64,000 nucleotides of DNA from DASWJZ01 sp963805325 (GTDB lineage Bacteria > Pseudomonadota > Alphaproteobacteria > Rhizobiales > Afifellaceae), in NCBI GenBank assembly GCA_963805325.1, contig CAWDTS010000014.1, positions 62,001 through 126,000 of the forward strand, written 5' to 3'. The position numbers and the translations under genes are program-made. Shown here in pieces: positions 10,916 through 19,712 of the stretch. The notes below the pieces were generated by a model. It worked only from the letters and a program-made list of their open reading frames with translations. It ran no database searches and had not been told where the DNA came from. How positions within the stretch are numbered: position 1 is the stretch's first letter; every line of letters starts with the position of its first letter.

Positions 10916-11335
10916 CTATTGGCCGCCGACGCCGATATCGCGAAAGCGCTCGGCATCGTCCTCGCCGAAGTCACCGAGCTCGTAGAGCTCGCGAACCTCG
11001 ATCTCCGACGGCATGTCGCCGAACGGCGCAGGGAAGCGCCGCGCCCATTCGAGCGCCTCTTCGCGCGACTTCACCTGGATCAGAGTGTAGCCGGCGATCA
11101 GCTCCTTCACCTCGGCGAACGGGCCGTCGATGACGGTGCGCTTCTTGCCTTCGTAGCGGATGCGCCAGCCCTTGGCGCTCGGCTTGAGGCCATTGCCGTC
11201 GAGGAGCACGCCCGCCTTCTGCAGCTCCTCGTGATAGGCCGTCATCTCGTCGATGACCTTCCTGTCGACCCCTTCCGCGGGCCCTGACTCGGATTCCGAG
11301 ATCGGTGTCGCTCTGACGATGATCATGAAACGCAT
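10916..11335 (-). CDS. YCII-related / DGPF-domain protein
   Basis: This is a 139-residue paralogue of the preceding gene. It carries IDGPFAEVKELIAGYTLIQVKSREEALEWA and the N-terminal MRFMIIVRATPISESESG. It is first in the likely transcription order of the two DGPF genes, the VOC gene and the sigma factor (all minus strand, gaps below 60 bases). Function is unknown beyond the ECF42 association. Confidence 0.85.
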   Translation of the reverse strand: MRFMIIVRATPISESESGPAEGVDRKVIDEMTAYHEELQKAGVLLDGNGLKPSAKGWRIRYEGKKRTVIDGPFAEVKELIAGYTLIQVKSREEALEWARRFPAPFGDMPSEIEVRELYELGDFGEDDAERFRDIGVGGQ

Positions 11336-11437
11336 GGTCGCTCCTCCTTGCTCCGGGCTCGTGCCGTCCTATCCACACGACGAGCGAGGTCGGGAGGGAT
11401 CGACACGCGATTGATTTTTTCTTTGCAGATCACCGGC

Positions 11438-12130
11438 TCAGGCGATTTCCGCGGCGTTTGGCCTGGAGATCGTCGGCTTCTTTTCCATCGGGAAGAGGGG
11501 GAAATAGGGCTCCGCCTCCTTGAGCACGCGTGCGAAGGACGGGCGCGCCATCAGCCGGTCGAGGTAGGCCGGCAGGCTTTTCAGCTCCGGGCCGAAGGGA
11601 ACGACAATCCCCGCATAGAAAAGGGACGGAGCGGCCGCGCAATCGACGAGCGAGAACGCGTCTCCCATTGCCCATGTCCGCGATCCGATTTCCCGGTCGA
11701 GGAGCGCGTAGGCCTGGCGTATCTGGGCCTTCGCCTGCTCGACGCCGAACGGGTCGCCGCCGCCTTCGGGGCGCAGACGGTCGCCCACGATCTTCTGCAT
11801 CGGCTCGTGCACATAATGGTCGAAGACGCGATCCCACATCCGCGCCTGCCAGGCGCGTTCCGCATCGCGCGGCAGGAACCGCGTCCGGCCAGGATAGAAG
11901 GCGTCGAGGTATTCGATGACCACGGTCGCCTCCGCGACTGTGCTGCCCAGCGCCCCATCCTGAAGGACGGGGAACTTGGCCATCGGCCAGATGGCAGCGA
12001 AAGCCGCGCGCGACTCCGCGTTCCCGAGATCGACGACGATCGGCTCGAATAGCGTGTCGTTCTCATAAAGGGCGATCAGCGCCTTCCAGCAGAAGGAGGC
12101 GAGGGGATGGAAGTGGAGTTTGAGTGACAT
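11438..12130 (-). CDS. Glutathione S-transferase family protein
   Basis: This is a 230-residue GST. Its thioredoxin-like domain begins LKLHFHPLASFCWKALIALYEN, which contains a cysteine where many bacterial beta-class-like GSTs place the catalytic residue. A central AKFPVLQDG gives the cis-proline. The helical domain includes WAMGDAFSLVDCAAAPSLFYAG. ATG 12130 fits the family start. It lies directly upstream of the DGPF set in the same direction but after a 100-base gap, so operon membership is uncertain. Confidence 0.85.
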   Translation of the reverse strand: MSLKLHFHPLASFCWKALIALYENDTLFEPIVVDLGNAESRAAFAAIWPMAKFPVLQDGALGSTVAEATVVIEYLDAFYPGRTRFLPRDAERAWQARMWDRVFDHYVHEPMQKIVGDRLRPEGGGDPFGVEQAKAQIRQAYALLDREIGSRTWAMGDAFSLVDCAAAPSLFYAGIVVPFGPELKSLPAYLDRLMARPSFARVLKEAEPYFPLFPMEKKPTISRPNAAEIA

Positions 12131-12307
12131 GGTTTGGACTCCCTGGCGGCTGAAGGTCGCTTGGACGTTTACTACCCCCACGACGAACCGGGTGCTGGCG
12201 AGTCGACAGGCGGCAGGAAAAAAGCGTCTGCCGGGCGGCGACTCTCCGCGCTAAAGCCGCTATTGCGATCGGAACAACATGATTTCCGCGCGTTTTGGAG
12301 GAGTTCG

Positions 12308-13360
12308 ATGGAATACCGCCTGCTCGGCCGCTCGGGGCTGAAGGTCTCGGTGCTCGCCATGGGGACGATGACGTTCGGGCGAAACAAGTCCGGGCCGACC
12401 GGCTCCGTGGGTCTCAGGGAGGCCAAGCGACAGATCGACCAGTGCCTCGACGCGGGCGTCAATCTCATCGACACGGCAAATGTCTACAGCAAGGGGCAGT
12501 CGGAGGAGATCGTCGGCGATGCGCTGAAGGGCAAGCGCGACCAGGTGGTGCTCGCTACCAAGGCGCGCTTCAACATGCACGGGCGTCCGAACACCGGCGG
12601 CAATTCGCGCATCAACCTGATCGCCGAGTGCGAGCGCAGCCTGAAGCGGCTGAAGACCGACTGGATCGACCTCTATCAGGTGCACCAGTGGGACGGCGAG
12701 ACGCCCGTCGAGGAGACGATGGAGGCGCTCGACACGCTCGTGAAGTCCGGAAAGGTGCGCTACGTCGGCTGCTCGAATTTCTCCGGCTGGCACATCATGA
12801 AGGCGCTGGCGGCGGCGAAGGACGGAGGCTTCCAGCCCTTCGTCAGCCAGCAGATCCATTACACGCTGCAGGCGCGCGAGGCCGAATACGAACTCGTGCC
12901 GATCTCGGTCGATCAGGGGCTCGGCATTCTGGTGTGGAGCCCGATCGCGGGCGGGCTTCTGTCGGGCAAATACCGTCGCGGCAAATCAGGTCCGGAAGGA
13001 TCGCGGCACTTCGGCCGCAACTGGAAAGAGCCGCCGATCTACGACGAGACCAAGCTCTTCGACATCATCGACGTTCTCCTCGACGTCGCCAAGGCGCGCA
13101 AATGCTCCGCAGCGCGGGTGGCGCTTGCGTGGCTCCTCGCGCGCCCGGGCGTGACCTCCCTCGTCGTCGGCGGCAGGACGCAGGAGCAGTTCGCCGACAA
13201 TCTCGCGGCCGGCGAGTTGAAGCTCTCGGAGGAGGAGATGACGCGGCTCGAAGCGGTGAGCCGCCCGCCGCTGCTTTACCCGTATTGGCATCAGGCCTGG
13301 AGCGCGATGGATCGGCTTGGCGCGGCCGATCTGGCGCTGCTTAAGCCGTTTCTCAGCTGA
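12308..13360 (+). CDS. Aldo/keto reductase
   Basis: This is a 350-residue NADPH-dependent oxidoreductase of the AKR superfamily. MEYRLLGRSGLKVSVLAMGTMTFG starts the barrel; the catalytic tetrad can be placed as Asp (NLIDTANVY), Tyr in ANVYSKGQSEEIVG, Lys (VVLATKARF) and His (LYQVHQWDG). The substrate is unknown. ATG 12308 is preceded by GGAGGAG. It is divergent from the GST gene; the 177-base spacer between them must hold both promoters, but I see no clear operator there. Confidence 0.92.
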   Translation: MEYRLLGRSGLKVSVLAMGTMTFGRNKSGPTGSVGLREAKRQIDQCLDAGVNLIDTANVYSKGQSEEIVGDALKGKRDQVVLATKARFNMHGRPNTGGNSRINLIAECERSLKRLKTDWIDLYQVHQWDGETPVEETMEALDTLVKSGKVRYVGCSNFSGWHIMKALAAAKDGGFQPFVSQQIHYTLQAREAEYELVPISVDQGLGILVWSPIAGGLLSGKYRRGKSGPEGSRHFGRNWKEPPIYDETKLFDIIDVLLDVAKARKCSAARVALAWLLARPGVTSLVVGGRTQEQFADNLAAGELKLSEEEMTRLEAVSRPPLLYPYWHQAWSAMDRLGAADLALLKPFLS

Positions 13361-13417
13361 GGGAATGCCGGGGCCAGCGCGCGCCTTTTCCCGCGAGGGG
13401 AGAGAACGCATCTCGGC

Positions 13418-13711
13418 CTAATCGAACATCCGGTCGCCCTGCTCGTTGACGATCTGCTGGCCCTTGGTGAGGGCGAAGGAAGCAGCCTCGTCCTTGCTCG
13501 CGTGCTTCTCGGCGCGCACGAAGCGGTGTTCCTTCATGCCCTCGGGGAAATCCTTCTCGATCACGCCGGCTGTCTGGTACTGGCCATCGGCGCGGTAGGG
13601 CGCGGGGCGTATGCGATAGCCCTTGTATTCGACGGCCTCGCCCGGCGCCTCTTCGCTGCCCGCGCCGCCGCCACCTCCACCGAAAAGTCGCCCGAGAATG
13701 CCCTTCGCCAC
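13418..13711 (-). CDS. HlyU family protein
   Basis: This is a 97-residue protein with an N-terminal VAKGILGRLFGGGGGG stretch and then the HlyU core (YKGYRIRPAPYRADGQYQTAGVIEKDF ... HRFVRAEKHASKDEAASFALTKGQQIVNEQG). HlyU of Vibrio is a regulator, but short alphaproteobacterial members are uncharacterised, so a regulatory role is not certain. GTG 13711 was chosen because the upstream frame has no similarity and AAGG lies at useful spacing. It is divergent from the MOSC gene. Confidence 0.78.
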   Translation of the reverse strand: MAKGILGRLFGGGGGGAGSEEAPGEAVEYKGYRIRPAPYRADGQYQTAGVIEKDFPEGMKEHRFVRAEKHASKDEAASFALTKGQQIVNEQGDRMFD

Positions 13712-13808
13712 CTGAAAATCCTTGCATCTGACCACGACAAAGCGTGGCGAACCGCGGTTTCGTAAAGTATGTAACGCGAACCGGTTTTTCGCAAACGGCG
13801 AGGGGCGC

Positions 13809-14447
13809 GTGGCACGGATCGAAAGCGTGAATGTCGGAAGCCCGCGCGGCATGCCGAACTACGACGGGCCGACCGGAATCTTCAAGCGGCCTGTTTCGGG
13901 GCCGGTGGAGATCGGTCCCGAAGGTCTCGCGGGCGACTACATCGCCGATACCAAGCATCACGGCGGCCCCGACCAGGCGATCTATCTCTATTTCGTCGAC
14001 GACTACGCCTGGTGGGAAAAGGAGCTCGGCCGCGAGTTCGTGCCGGGGACATTCGGCGACAACCTGACGCTCTCGGGGATCACCTCCGCAGACTTCGCGG
14101 TCGGCGACCGCCTCGTCGCGGGCGATGTGGTGCTCGAGGTCACCGCGCCGCGCATTCCCTGCAATACGCTCGCGCGGCGCATGGAGGATGCAGGCTTCGT
14201 GAAGAAGTTCCGTCACGCGGAGCGACCGGGCGCCTATTGCCGCGTGATCAGGGGCGGCGCGGTCGCGCCGGGGATGACGCTGACGCACCGGCCTTATGAC
14301 GGCGCGCGCGTCGACACCGTCGGCATGTTCCGCGACCACTTCGTGTCCGGCACGCTCGACGAAGCCCGCCTCCGCGAGGTGCTGGCGGCGCCGATCGCGG
14401 TGCGCGAGCGCGCCAACTGGGAAGGCTACCTCGCGGCTCGCGGCTGA
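13809..14447 (+). CDS. MOSC domain-containing protein (YiiM-like)
   Basis: This is a protein of about 212 residues with the MOSC fold found in molybdenum-cofactor sulfurases and in YiiM, which detoxifies N-hydroxylated bases. GDYIADTKHHGGPDQAIYLYF, FGDNLTLSG and the cysteine in APRIPCNTLARRM are the family's core and putative cofactor-sulfur ligand. The start is probably GTG 13809; the upstream in-frame residues do not look conserved. The 97 bases before it form the bidirectional promoter region with the HlyU gene. Confidence 0.85.
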   Translation: MARIESVNVGSPRGMPNYDGPTGIFKRPVSGPVEIGPEGLAGDYIADTKHHGGPDQAIYLYFVDDYAWWEKELGREFVPGTFGDNLTLSGITSADFAVGDRLVAGDVVLEVTAPRIPCNTLARRMEDAGFVKKFRHAERPGAYCRVIRGGAVAPGMTLTHRPYDGARVDTVGMFRDHFVSGTLDEARLREVLAAPIAVRERANWEGYLAARG

Positions 14448-14457
14448 ACGGACAAGT

Positions 14458-14721
14458 CTAGGCGACGGCGCGGCGGCGCTCCGCGCAGCCTCCGTGCGGC
14501 TTCAGCACGCGCTCCGTCGAGGGCGGATATTTCGCGAGCTTGTCGGCCGGCCGGATGGGGCGCGGCAAGAGATTGCCGCCACAGTTCGGGCAGACGCCGT
14601 GGAACACCTGATCGGCGCACTCGGCGCAGAACGTGCATTCGAACGTGCAGATGCGCGCATCGCGCGACGCCGGCGGCAGATCACGATCGCAGCATTCGCA
14701 GTTCGGTCTCAACGCGAGCAT
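14458..14721 (-). CDS. DUF1272 zinc-ribbon-like protein
   Basis: This is an 87-residue cysteine-rich protein. Cysteines in LRPNCECCDRDLP, CTFECTFCAECAD and GVCPNCGGNLLPRP form paired CxxC-like motifs of the DUF1272 family and probably bind zinc. Function is unknown. It starts 14 bases after the cytochrome b561 stop on the same strand, so the two are probably co-transcribed. Confidence 0.82.
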   Translation of the reverse strand: MLALRPNCECCDRDLPPASRDARICTFECTFCAECADQVFHGVCPNCGGNLLPRPIRPADKLAKYPPSTERVLKPHGGCAERRRAVA

Positions 14722-14734
14722 CGAACGTCTCCGG

Positions 14735-15310
14735 TCAGCGGTCCGATCCGCCAAATGGCAGCATCGAGAGAAGCACGGAATCGCGCATGACGAAATGGTG
14801 GTAGAGCGCGGCTGCGGCATGCAGGCCGGCAACCCAGATGATGACGTTGCCGAGCGTCGTGTGAAGCTCGGTGATCGTGCGGCCGAAATCGTGGGAGAGG
14901 GGCAGGAGCGAAGCAATCTCGCTACCGAAAAACGTGACCGAATGGCCTTCATACCAGGCGCCGATGATCGCGGTGAGCGGCACGGCGGCGAGCAGCGCAT
15001 AGAGCGCCCAATGCACGAGCCGCGAGGCCAAATGCATCCATGTCGGCATCGGCGGCTCTGCGGGCGCGCGATCGAACAGCCGCCAGGCAAGCCGAAGCAC
15101 CATGACGACGATGACCAGAATGCCGAGCGTCTCGTGCAGGTTCATCTGCGACGCGCGCTCTGCTGCGTAGACGCGGCTTTCCGGTCCACCCTCGCCGAGG
15201 AGATAGGCGGCGCCGACCAGTATCACGGTCAGCCAGTGGAAGGTCTGGGCGACCGCGCTGTAGCGGGCGGGGGCGGCGGTCTCGTTCGTGGGTGTGGCGG
15301 CAGCGGTCAC
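14735..15310 (-). CDS. Cytochrome b561 family protein
   Basis: This is a 191-residue inner-membrane di-haem cytochrome with four transmembrane helices. Candidate haem ligands are histidines in AQTFHWLTVIL, MNLHETLGILV, RLVHWALYALL and TLGNVIIWVAGLHAAAALYHHF, matching the bacterial cybB-like fold. Such proteins move electrons between quinones and periplasmic acceptors; the partner is unknown. Confidence 0.87.
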   Translation of the reverse strand: MTAAATPTNETAAPARYSAVAQTFHWLTVILVGAAYLLGEGGPESRVYAAERASQMNLHETLGILVIVVMVLRLAWRLFDRAPAEPPMPTWMHLASRLVHWALYALLAAVPLTAIIGAWYEGHSVTFFGSEIASLLPLSHDFGRTITELHTTLGNVIIWVAGLHAAAALYHHFVMRDSVLLSMLPFGGSDR

Positions 15311-15442
15311 TGAATGCGCTCCATAAAGAGAGAATCGACGACTATCCCCAGCCTTGCGAGTAGGCGAAAAGTATCTCCGATGTATTTCAAAGCTTCGCGA
15401 GTTTGTCGCAAAGTGTGTCGGCCCAATCCGCGGCCGGTTCGC

Positions 15443-15862
15443 TCAGCCGGCGGCCTCTTCGAGGGCCTCCATGTCGTCGTCGGAAAGACCGAAGTGATGG
15501 CCGATCTCGTGGATCAGCACGTGCGCGACGATCGCGCCGAGCGTCTCCTCGTTCTCCGCCCAATAATCCAGGATCGGACGCCGGTAGAGCCAAACGCGGT
15601 TCGGCATCGAGCCGGTCTCCGGCACCGCGGACGCGTGCGCCAGTCCCACGCCTTCGAAAAGGCCGAGAATGTCGAACGGGGACTCCGCCGCAAGCTCCTC
15701 GACGACCTCGTCGTCCGGGAACTCCGCGACGACGAATGTCACCTCGCCGACGAGCGCCCGGAACTCCGGCGCAAGGCCGGCGAAGGCGCGCAGCGCCATC
15801 GCCTCGAAATCGTCGAGCGTGGGCGCCTCGCGACCAGTCCACGGGCTTTCGGCAACAGACAT
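15443..15862 (-). CDS. Zincin-like metallopeptidase family protein
   Basis: This is a 139-residue protein of the small zincin-like family (PF06262 type). The C-terminal HEIGHHFGLSDDDM is an HExxHxxGxxD zinc-binding site. The N-terminal half (LDDFEAMALRAFAGLAPEFRALVGEVTFVVAEF) is the usual start of the family. ATG 15862 is chosen because upstream in-frame sequence is non-coding in character. The substrate is unknown. Confidence 0.85.
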   Translation of the reverse strand: MSVAESPWTGREAPTLDDFEAMALRAFAGLAPEFRALVGEVTFVVAEFPDDEVVEELAAESPFDILGLFEGVGLAHASAVPETGSMPNRVWLYRRPILDYWAENEETLGAIVAHVLIHEIGHHFGLSDDDMEALEEAAG

Positions 15863-16057
15863 GGCGGAGAGATAGTCGCAGGGCCTGACCTTTGGAAGGC
15901 CGCGCCGCCGCGTTTCCGCTCCGCTGCAATTGTTGCCGAGATTTAAGCCGCCAGGGCCGGAACGGGGAGCGTGGGGCGGCTGTTCTTGGCGTGGGGGACG
16001 ATGGTCCTTCGCAAGGCTTTCGCAGCGCGAGCGTGACCGAACCCTGGAGCCAACCAA

Positions 16058-16414
16058 ATGAAGACAATCCTCGTGCTTGCCGCCGCGGCAGCCGCTCTCG
16101 CCGGCGCGGCCATTGCCGCCCCGGCCGCCAGCGCCGCGCCGCGTGGCGTGTGCGCCAACGGCTACATGACGATCGACACGGACGTAATCGTCCGCTGCGA
16201 CGGCGGGCCGATGGCTTACCACGCTGCCGTCAGGCCAACCCGAGCCCTGCGCGATACGCCCGAGTACACCGGCGCGCTCGCCTATAATCGGCACGCGGCC
16301 AAGGCGCCGGAGTCGCTGATTGTCGGCAGCCCGCAGGCCTGCCGGCCCGGTCAGTATTGGATGATGCGGGGCTCCAGCGGCGACATGCCCAACAGAATCA
16401 TGTCGTGCGGTTGA
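16058..16414 (+). CDS. Secreted protein of unknown function
   Basis: This is a 118-residue protein, not recognised. A clear signal peptide (KTILVLAAAAAALAGAAIA, then PAASA-A) ends near residue 26. The mature part has four cysteines (GVCANGY, VRCDGG, QACRPGQYW, IMSCG), a pattern consistent with two disulfides in the periplasm. It converges on leuC across a strong hairpin. Confidence 0.6.
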   Translation: MKTILVLAAAAAALAGAAIAAPAASAAPRGVCANGYMTIDTDVIVRCDGGPMAYHAAVRPTRALRDTPEYTGALAYNRHAAKAPESLIVGSPQACRPGQYWMMRGSSGDMPNRIMSCG

Positions 16415-16463
16415 CGAAGCCAAGCGCCGGTACGGGCCGCTGATTGTTCGCAGCATCCGCATC

Positions 16464-16491
16464 GCATGGCCCGCCCACGGGCGGGCCATGC
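16464..16491. terminator. Strong hairpin between convergent genes
   Basis: A 13-base arm GCATGGCCCGCCC is followed after two bases by its exact complement. It lies between the secreted-protein stop (16414) and the leuC stop (16514). It lacks a clear T-run on either side, so it may be a bidirectional, Rho-assisted or 3'-end-protecting structure rather than a classical intrinsic terminator. Confidence 0.55.
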
Positions 16492-16513
16492 TGTTGCTGG
16501 GCGACGCGACTGG

Positions 16514-17917
16514 CTAGCGCCAGTCGCGGATGTCGACGAAGTGGCCGGCGACCGCCGCTGCCGCGGCCATGGCCGGCGACACGAGATGCGTGCGCCCCTT
16601 GTAGCCTTGCCGGCCTTCGAAATTGCGGTTCGAAGTGGAGGCGCAGCGCTCCTCCGGCTTCAGCTTGTCGGCGTTCATCGCAAGGCACATCGAGCACCCC
16701 GGCTCGCGCCACTCGAAGCCGGCGGCCTTGAACACCTTGTCGAGCCCTTCGGCTTCCGCCGCTTCCTTAACCAGACCGGAACCGGGAACCACCATGGCGC
16801 TCAGATTCTCGTTGACGTGGCGGCCCTCGATCACCTTTGCGGCGGCGCGGAGATCCTCGATGCGGCCGTTGGTGCAGGAGCCGATGAAGATGCGGTCGAG
16901 CTTGATGTCGGTGATCTTGGTACCGGGGGTGAGCCCCATATATTGCAGCGCCCGCCACTTCGACTGACGCCGCGTCTCGTCCTCGATCTTGTCGGGGTCG
17001 GGGACTCTGCCGGTCACCGCCACGACATCCTCCGGCGAGGAGCCCCAGGTGACGATCGGCGGCAGGTTGGCGCCGTCGAGGCGAACCTCGCGGTCGAATT
17101 CCGCGCCGTCGTCGGTCGGGAGCGTTTCCCAGAAGGCGCGCGCCATGTCCCACGCCGTGCCCTTCGGCGCGCGCGGGCGATCCTTGATGTAGGCGTAGGT
17201 GGTCTCGTCCGGCGCGATCATGCCGGCGCGTGCGCCGCCCTCGATCGACATGTTGCAGACCGTCATGCGGCCTTCCATCGAAAGCGCGCGGATCACGTCG
17301 CCCGCATATTCGATGACGCTGCCGGTGCCACCGGCCGTGCCGATCTCGCCGATGATCGAAAGGATCACGTCCTTCGCGGTCACGCCGTCCGGCAACTTGC
17401 CGTCGACGGAGACGCGCATGTTCTTGGCCCTGCGCTGGATCAGCGTCTGCGTGGCGAGCACGTGTTCGACCTCGCTCGTGCCGATGCCGGCGGCGAAGGC
17501 GCCGAAAGCGCCATGCGTCGCGGTGTGGCTGTCGCCGCAGACGATGGTCATGCCGGGCAGCGTGAAGCCCTGCTCGGGGCCGATGATGTGGACGATGCCC
17601 TGGCGGCGGTCGAGCTCGTTGAAATACTCGATCCCGAATTCGCGCGCGTTCTCCGCCATCGTCTCGACCTGCAGTCGCGATTCCGGATCGTCGATGCCGT
17701 GGCTGCGGTCCGTCGTGGGCACGTTGTGGTCGACGACGGCGAGCGTCTTCTCCGGCGCACGCACCTTGCGATGCGCCTCGCGCAGGCCCTCGAAGGCCTG
17801 CGGGCTCGTCACCTCATGCACGAGGTGGCGGTCGATATAGAGAAGGCAGGTGCCGTCAGGCTGGGTGTCGACGAGATGGTCGTCGAAGATCTTGTCGTAA
17901 AGAGTTCTCGGTTTCAT
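16514..17917 (-). CDS. leuC: 3-isopropylmalate dehydratase large subunit
   Basis: LeuC (467 residues) carries the [4Fe-4S] cluster of isopropylmalate isomerase in leucine synthesis. Cluster cysteines are in IFIGSCTNGRIEDL and EPGCSMCLAMN. VCGDSHTATHGAFGA and STSNRNFEGRQG are canonical. ATG 17917 gives the normal start MKPRTLYDKIFDDH. The 316 bases upstream (17918-18233) hold no gene; I see several GC-rich hairpins but no convincing leader peptide or riboswitch. Confidence 0.96.
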   Translation of the reverse strand: MKPRTLYDKIFDDHLVDTQPDGTCLLYIDRHLVHEVTSPQAFEGLREAHRKVRAPEKTLAVVDHNVPTTDRSHGIDDPESRLQVETMAENAREFGIEYFNELDRRQGIVHIIGPEQGFTLPGMTIVCGDSHTATHGAFGAFAAGIGTSEVEHVLATQTLIQRRAKNMRVSVDGKLPDGVTAKDVILSIIGEIGTAGGTGSVIEYAGDVIRALSMEGRMTVCNMSIEGGARAGMIAPDETTYAYIKDRPRAPKGTAWDMARAFWETLPTDDGAEFDREVRLDGANLPPIVTWGSSPEDVVAVTGRVPDPDKIEDETRRQSKWRALQYMGLTPGTKITDIKLDRIFIGSCTNGRIEDLRAAAKVIEGRHVNENLSAMVVPGSGLVKEAAEAEGLDKVFKAAGFEWREPGCSMCLAMNADKLKPEERCASTSNRNFEGRQGYKGRTHLVSPAMAAAAAVAGHFVDIRDWR

Positions 17918-18233
17918 CGAATTACTCGCTTGCTTGTGCCTGGGCTTATGCGATTTGCGGCGCGGTGACCGCAAGAAATCAGCGAGCGAGGAGCGAGCCG
18001 TCGGAGGCGCAAAGCCGCGCGAAGAAGCGCCAAGGCAGCCGAGCGTGATCGCCGAGCGCCGCGAAGGCGCGCGTCGAATGCGCGGCCCCGCATGTTGCGG
18101 GCGCGAAGCGCGCTTGCGTTTCCGGTCCCTTGGCCATGGCGGCCTATATAGCGACGCTCTCCCGGCGGCTCAATCGTGGAGAGCGCCGGCCGGAGGATCG
18201 CCGCGCCGCGGGCCTTGGGCTAAAGGGGAGGTC

Positions 18234-19154
18234 ATGGCTGCGATTCGCCTACTTTCCGCGATCCTCGGCGGATTTCTGCTTGCCGCCGCGCCGGCCCGGG
18301 CGGAATGCCAGGCCGACAGTTTTGGGGGCGCGGACTACACGGTCTGCCGTTTTGACCTCGCCAAGGACGACCTCAGGCTCTTCTGGAAGGATTCCGGGGG
18401 CGCGCCCTACAAGACCTTCGATGCGCTTGCCGACACCCTGAAAGGGCAGGGGCGGACGCTCGCCTTCGCCATCAACGGCGGCATGTACGGCGCGGATTTC
18501 TCGCCGACCGGGCTCTACGTGGAGGAGGGGAAGAAACTCAGGCCCGCGAATACCAAGACGGTCAGCGGCTCTCCCGGCCAGATCCCGAATTTCTACAAGA
18601 AGCCGAACGGCGTCTTCTACCTCGCCGGCGAATCGGCCGGCATCCTTCCGACGGACGCTTACCTTGCATCAATGCCCGCCGCGCTCTTCGCCACGCAGTC
18701 GGGGCCGATGCTTCTCATCGACGGGACGCTGCATCCCGCTTTCATCGAAGGTTCGACCGATCGCAAGCTGCGCGACGGCGTGGGTCTTGTGAGCCCGACG
18801 GAGGTCGTCTTCGCGATCAGCGAGACCTCGGTGAACTTCTACGACTTTGCGCTTCTGTTCCGCGACCATCTTGGGTGTCGGAACGCGCTCTTCCTCGACG
18901 GCGGGTCGGCGCCCGGTCTCTTCGCGCCCGAACTCGATCGCGACGACCCGCCCGGCCATGGCGGCTACGGGCCGATCATCGGCGTGGTGCGGATAGGGAA
19001 ACGAAGAGCGGCGCCGAAGCGCCGCCGTTATTTCGGAAGAGAGAAGCGGCTCGCCTACTCGGCGGCGTCCGCCGTGGTGGCGGCAGCCTCGGCGGCGGCT
19101 GCTGCTGCGGCTTCCTTCTCCGCCTGCGCGGCGGCGCGCTCGGCCGCGAGCTGA
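18234..19154 (+). CDS. Secreted phosphodiester glycosidase family protein (NAGPA-like)
   Basis: The gene encodes about 250 family-like residues plus an odd tail. ATG 18234 is preceded by GGGGAGG, and a signal peptide ends at AARPARA-like APARAEC. The NAGPA fold is shown by FAINGGMYGADFSPTGLYVEEG, the central GVFYLAG, and CRNALFLDGGSAPGLFAPE. The family hydrolyses phosphodiester glycosides in the envelope. After VVRIG the frame runs through the rplS terminator hairpin and into rplS antisense as a low-complexity Ala-rich tail. A one-base shift near 18990 would end it at a TAG at 18994-18996, the more natural stop. Confidence 0.75.
   Translation: MAAIRLLSAILGGFLLAAAPARAECQADSFGGADYTVCRFDLAKDDLRLFWKDSGGAPYKTFDALADTLKGQGRTLAFAINGGMYGADFSPTGLYVEEGKKLRPANTKTVSGSPGQIPNFYKKPNGVFYLAGESAGILPTDAYLASMPAALFATQSGPMLLIDGTLHPAFIEGSTDRKLRDGVGLVSPTEVVFAISETSVNFYDFALLFRDHLGCRNALFLDGGSAPGLFAPELDRDDPPGHGGYGPIIGVVRIGKRRAAPKRRRYFGREKRLAYSAASAVVAAASAAAAAAASFSACAAARSAAS
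19000..19025 (-). terminator. Intrinsic terminator downstream of rplS
   Basis: On the minus strand GCGGCGC-TTCG-GCGCCGC forms a seven-pair stem with a stable TTCG loop (19008-19025), followed by TCTTCGTTT. It lies 30 bases past the rplS stop and would end the ribosomal operon. Confidence 0.65.
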
Positions 19155-19546
19155 TCGCGCAAATCCTCGTTGAGCTTCTTGGCGCGGACGTTCGACGCCT
19201 CGCCGATGCGCGCCGACTTGCCGCGCAGGCCGCGCAGATAATAGAGCTTGGCGCGGCGGACCTTGCCGCGGCGCACGACTTCCACCTTCTCCACCATCGG
19301 CGAATAGACCGGGAAGACGCGCTCCACGCCCTCGCCGTAGGAGATCTTGCGCACGGTGAAGCTCTCGTTGATGCCACCGCCGGAACGGCCGATCACCACG
19401 CCCTCATAGGCCTGGAGGCGCGTGCGTGTGCCTTCGGTGACGCGCACATGGACGCGCACGGTGTCGCCGGCCTCAAAGGCCGGCAGCGTGCGCTTGGCAG
19501 CGACGGATGCGATCTCCGCCTGCTCAATTTTCTCTACGAGATTCAT
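19055..19546 (-). CDS. rplS: 50S ribosomal protein L19
   Basis: L19 (163 residues) lies at the 30S-50S interface. NLVEKIEQAEIASVAAKRTLPAFEAGDTVRVHVRV, EGVVIGRSGGGINESFTVRKISYGEGVERVFP and AKLYYLRGLRGKSARI are canonical. About 40 extra C-terminal residues form an Ala/Glu-rich, probably helical tail, a feature of many alphaproteobacterial L19 proteins. ATG 19546 gives the conserved start. It is the last gene of rpsP-rimM-(ABM)-trmD-rplS; the 166 bases before it (19547-19712) hold no gene I can support. Confidence 0.95.
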   Translation of the reverse strand: MNLVEKIEQAEIASVAAKRTLPAFEAGDTVRVHVRVTEGTRTRLQAYEGVVIGRSGGGINESFTVRKISYGEGVERVFPVYSPMVEKVEVVRRGKVRRAKLYYLRGLRGKSARIGEASNVRAKKLNEDLRDQLAAERAAAQAEKEAAAAAAAEAAATTADAAE

Positions 19547-19712
19547 TGGTTTCGTCCTGTTCTCAAGCGCATCGACCCGGCGCCGCCGGGGCGCGCTTCC
19601 GTACTCTCGTCGTTCGGAGTTGGCGGGCATATACACATTCAGGAGCGCGGCTGTCGATGGGCGAGGGGCGCAAAAAGGCCCGGCGGCCCGCGGATTCCGG
19701 CGCTCGCTGGCG

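Noticed and set aside
17918..18233. Leucine leader peptide or T-box/riboswitch before leuC
   Set aside because: No leucine-codon run with a start, and no conserved T-box sequence; only GC-rich hairpins are visible.
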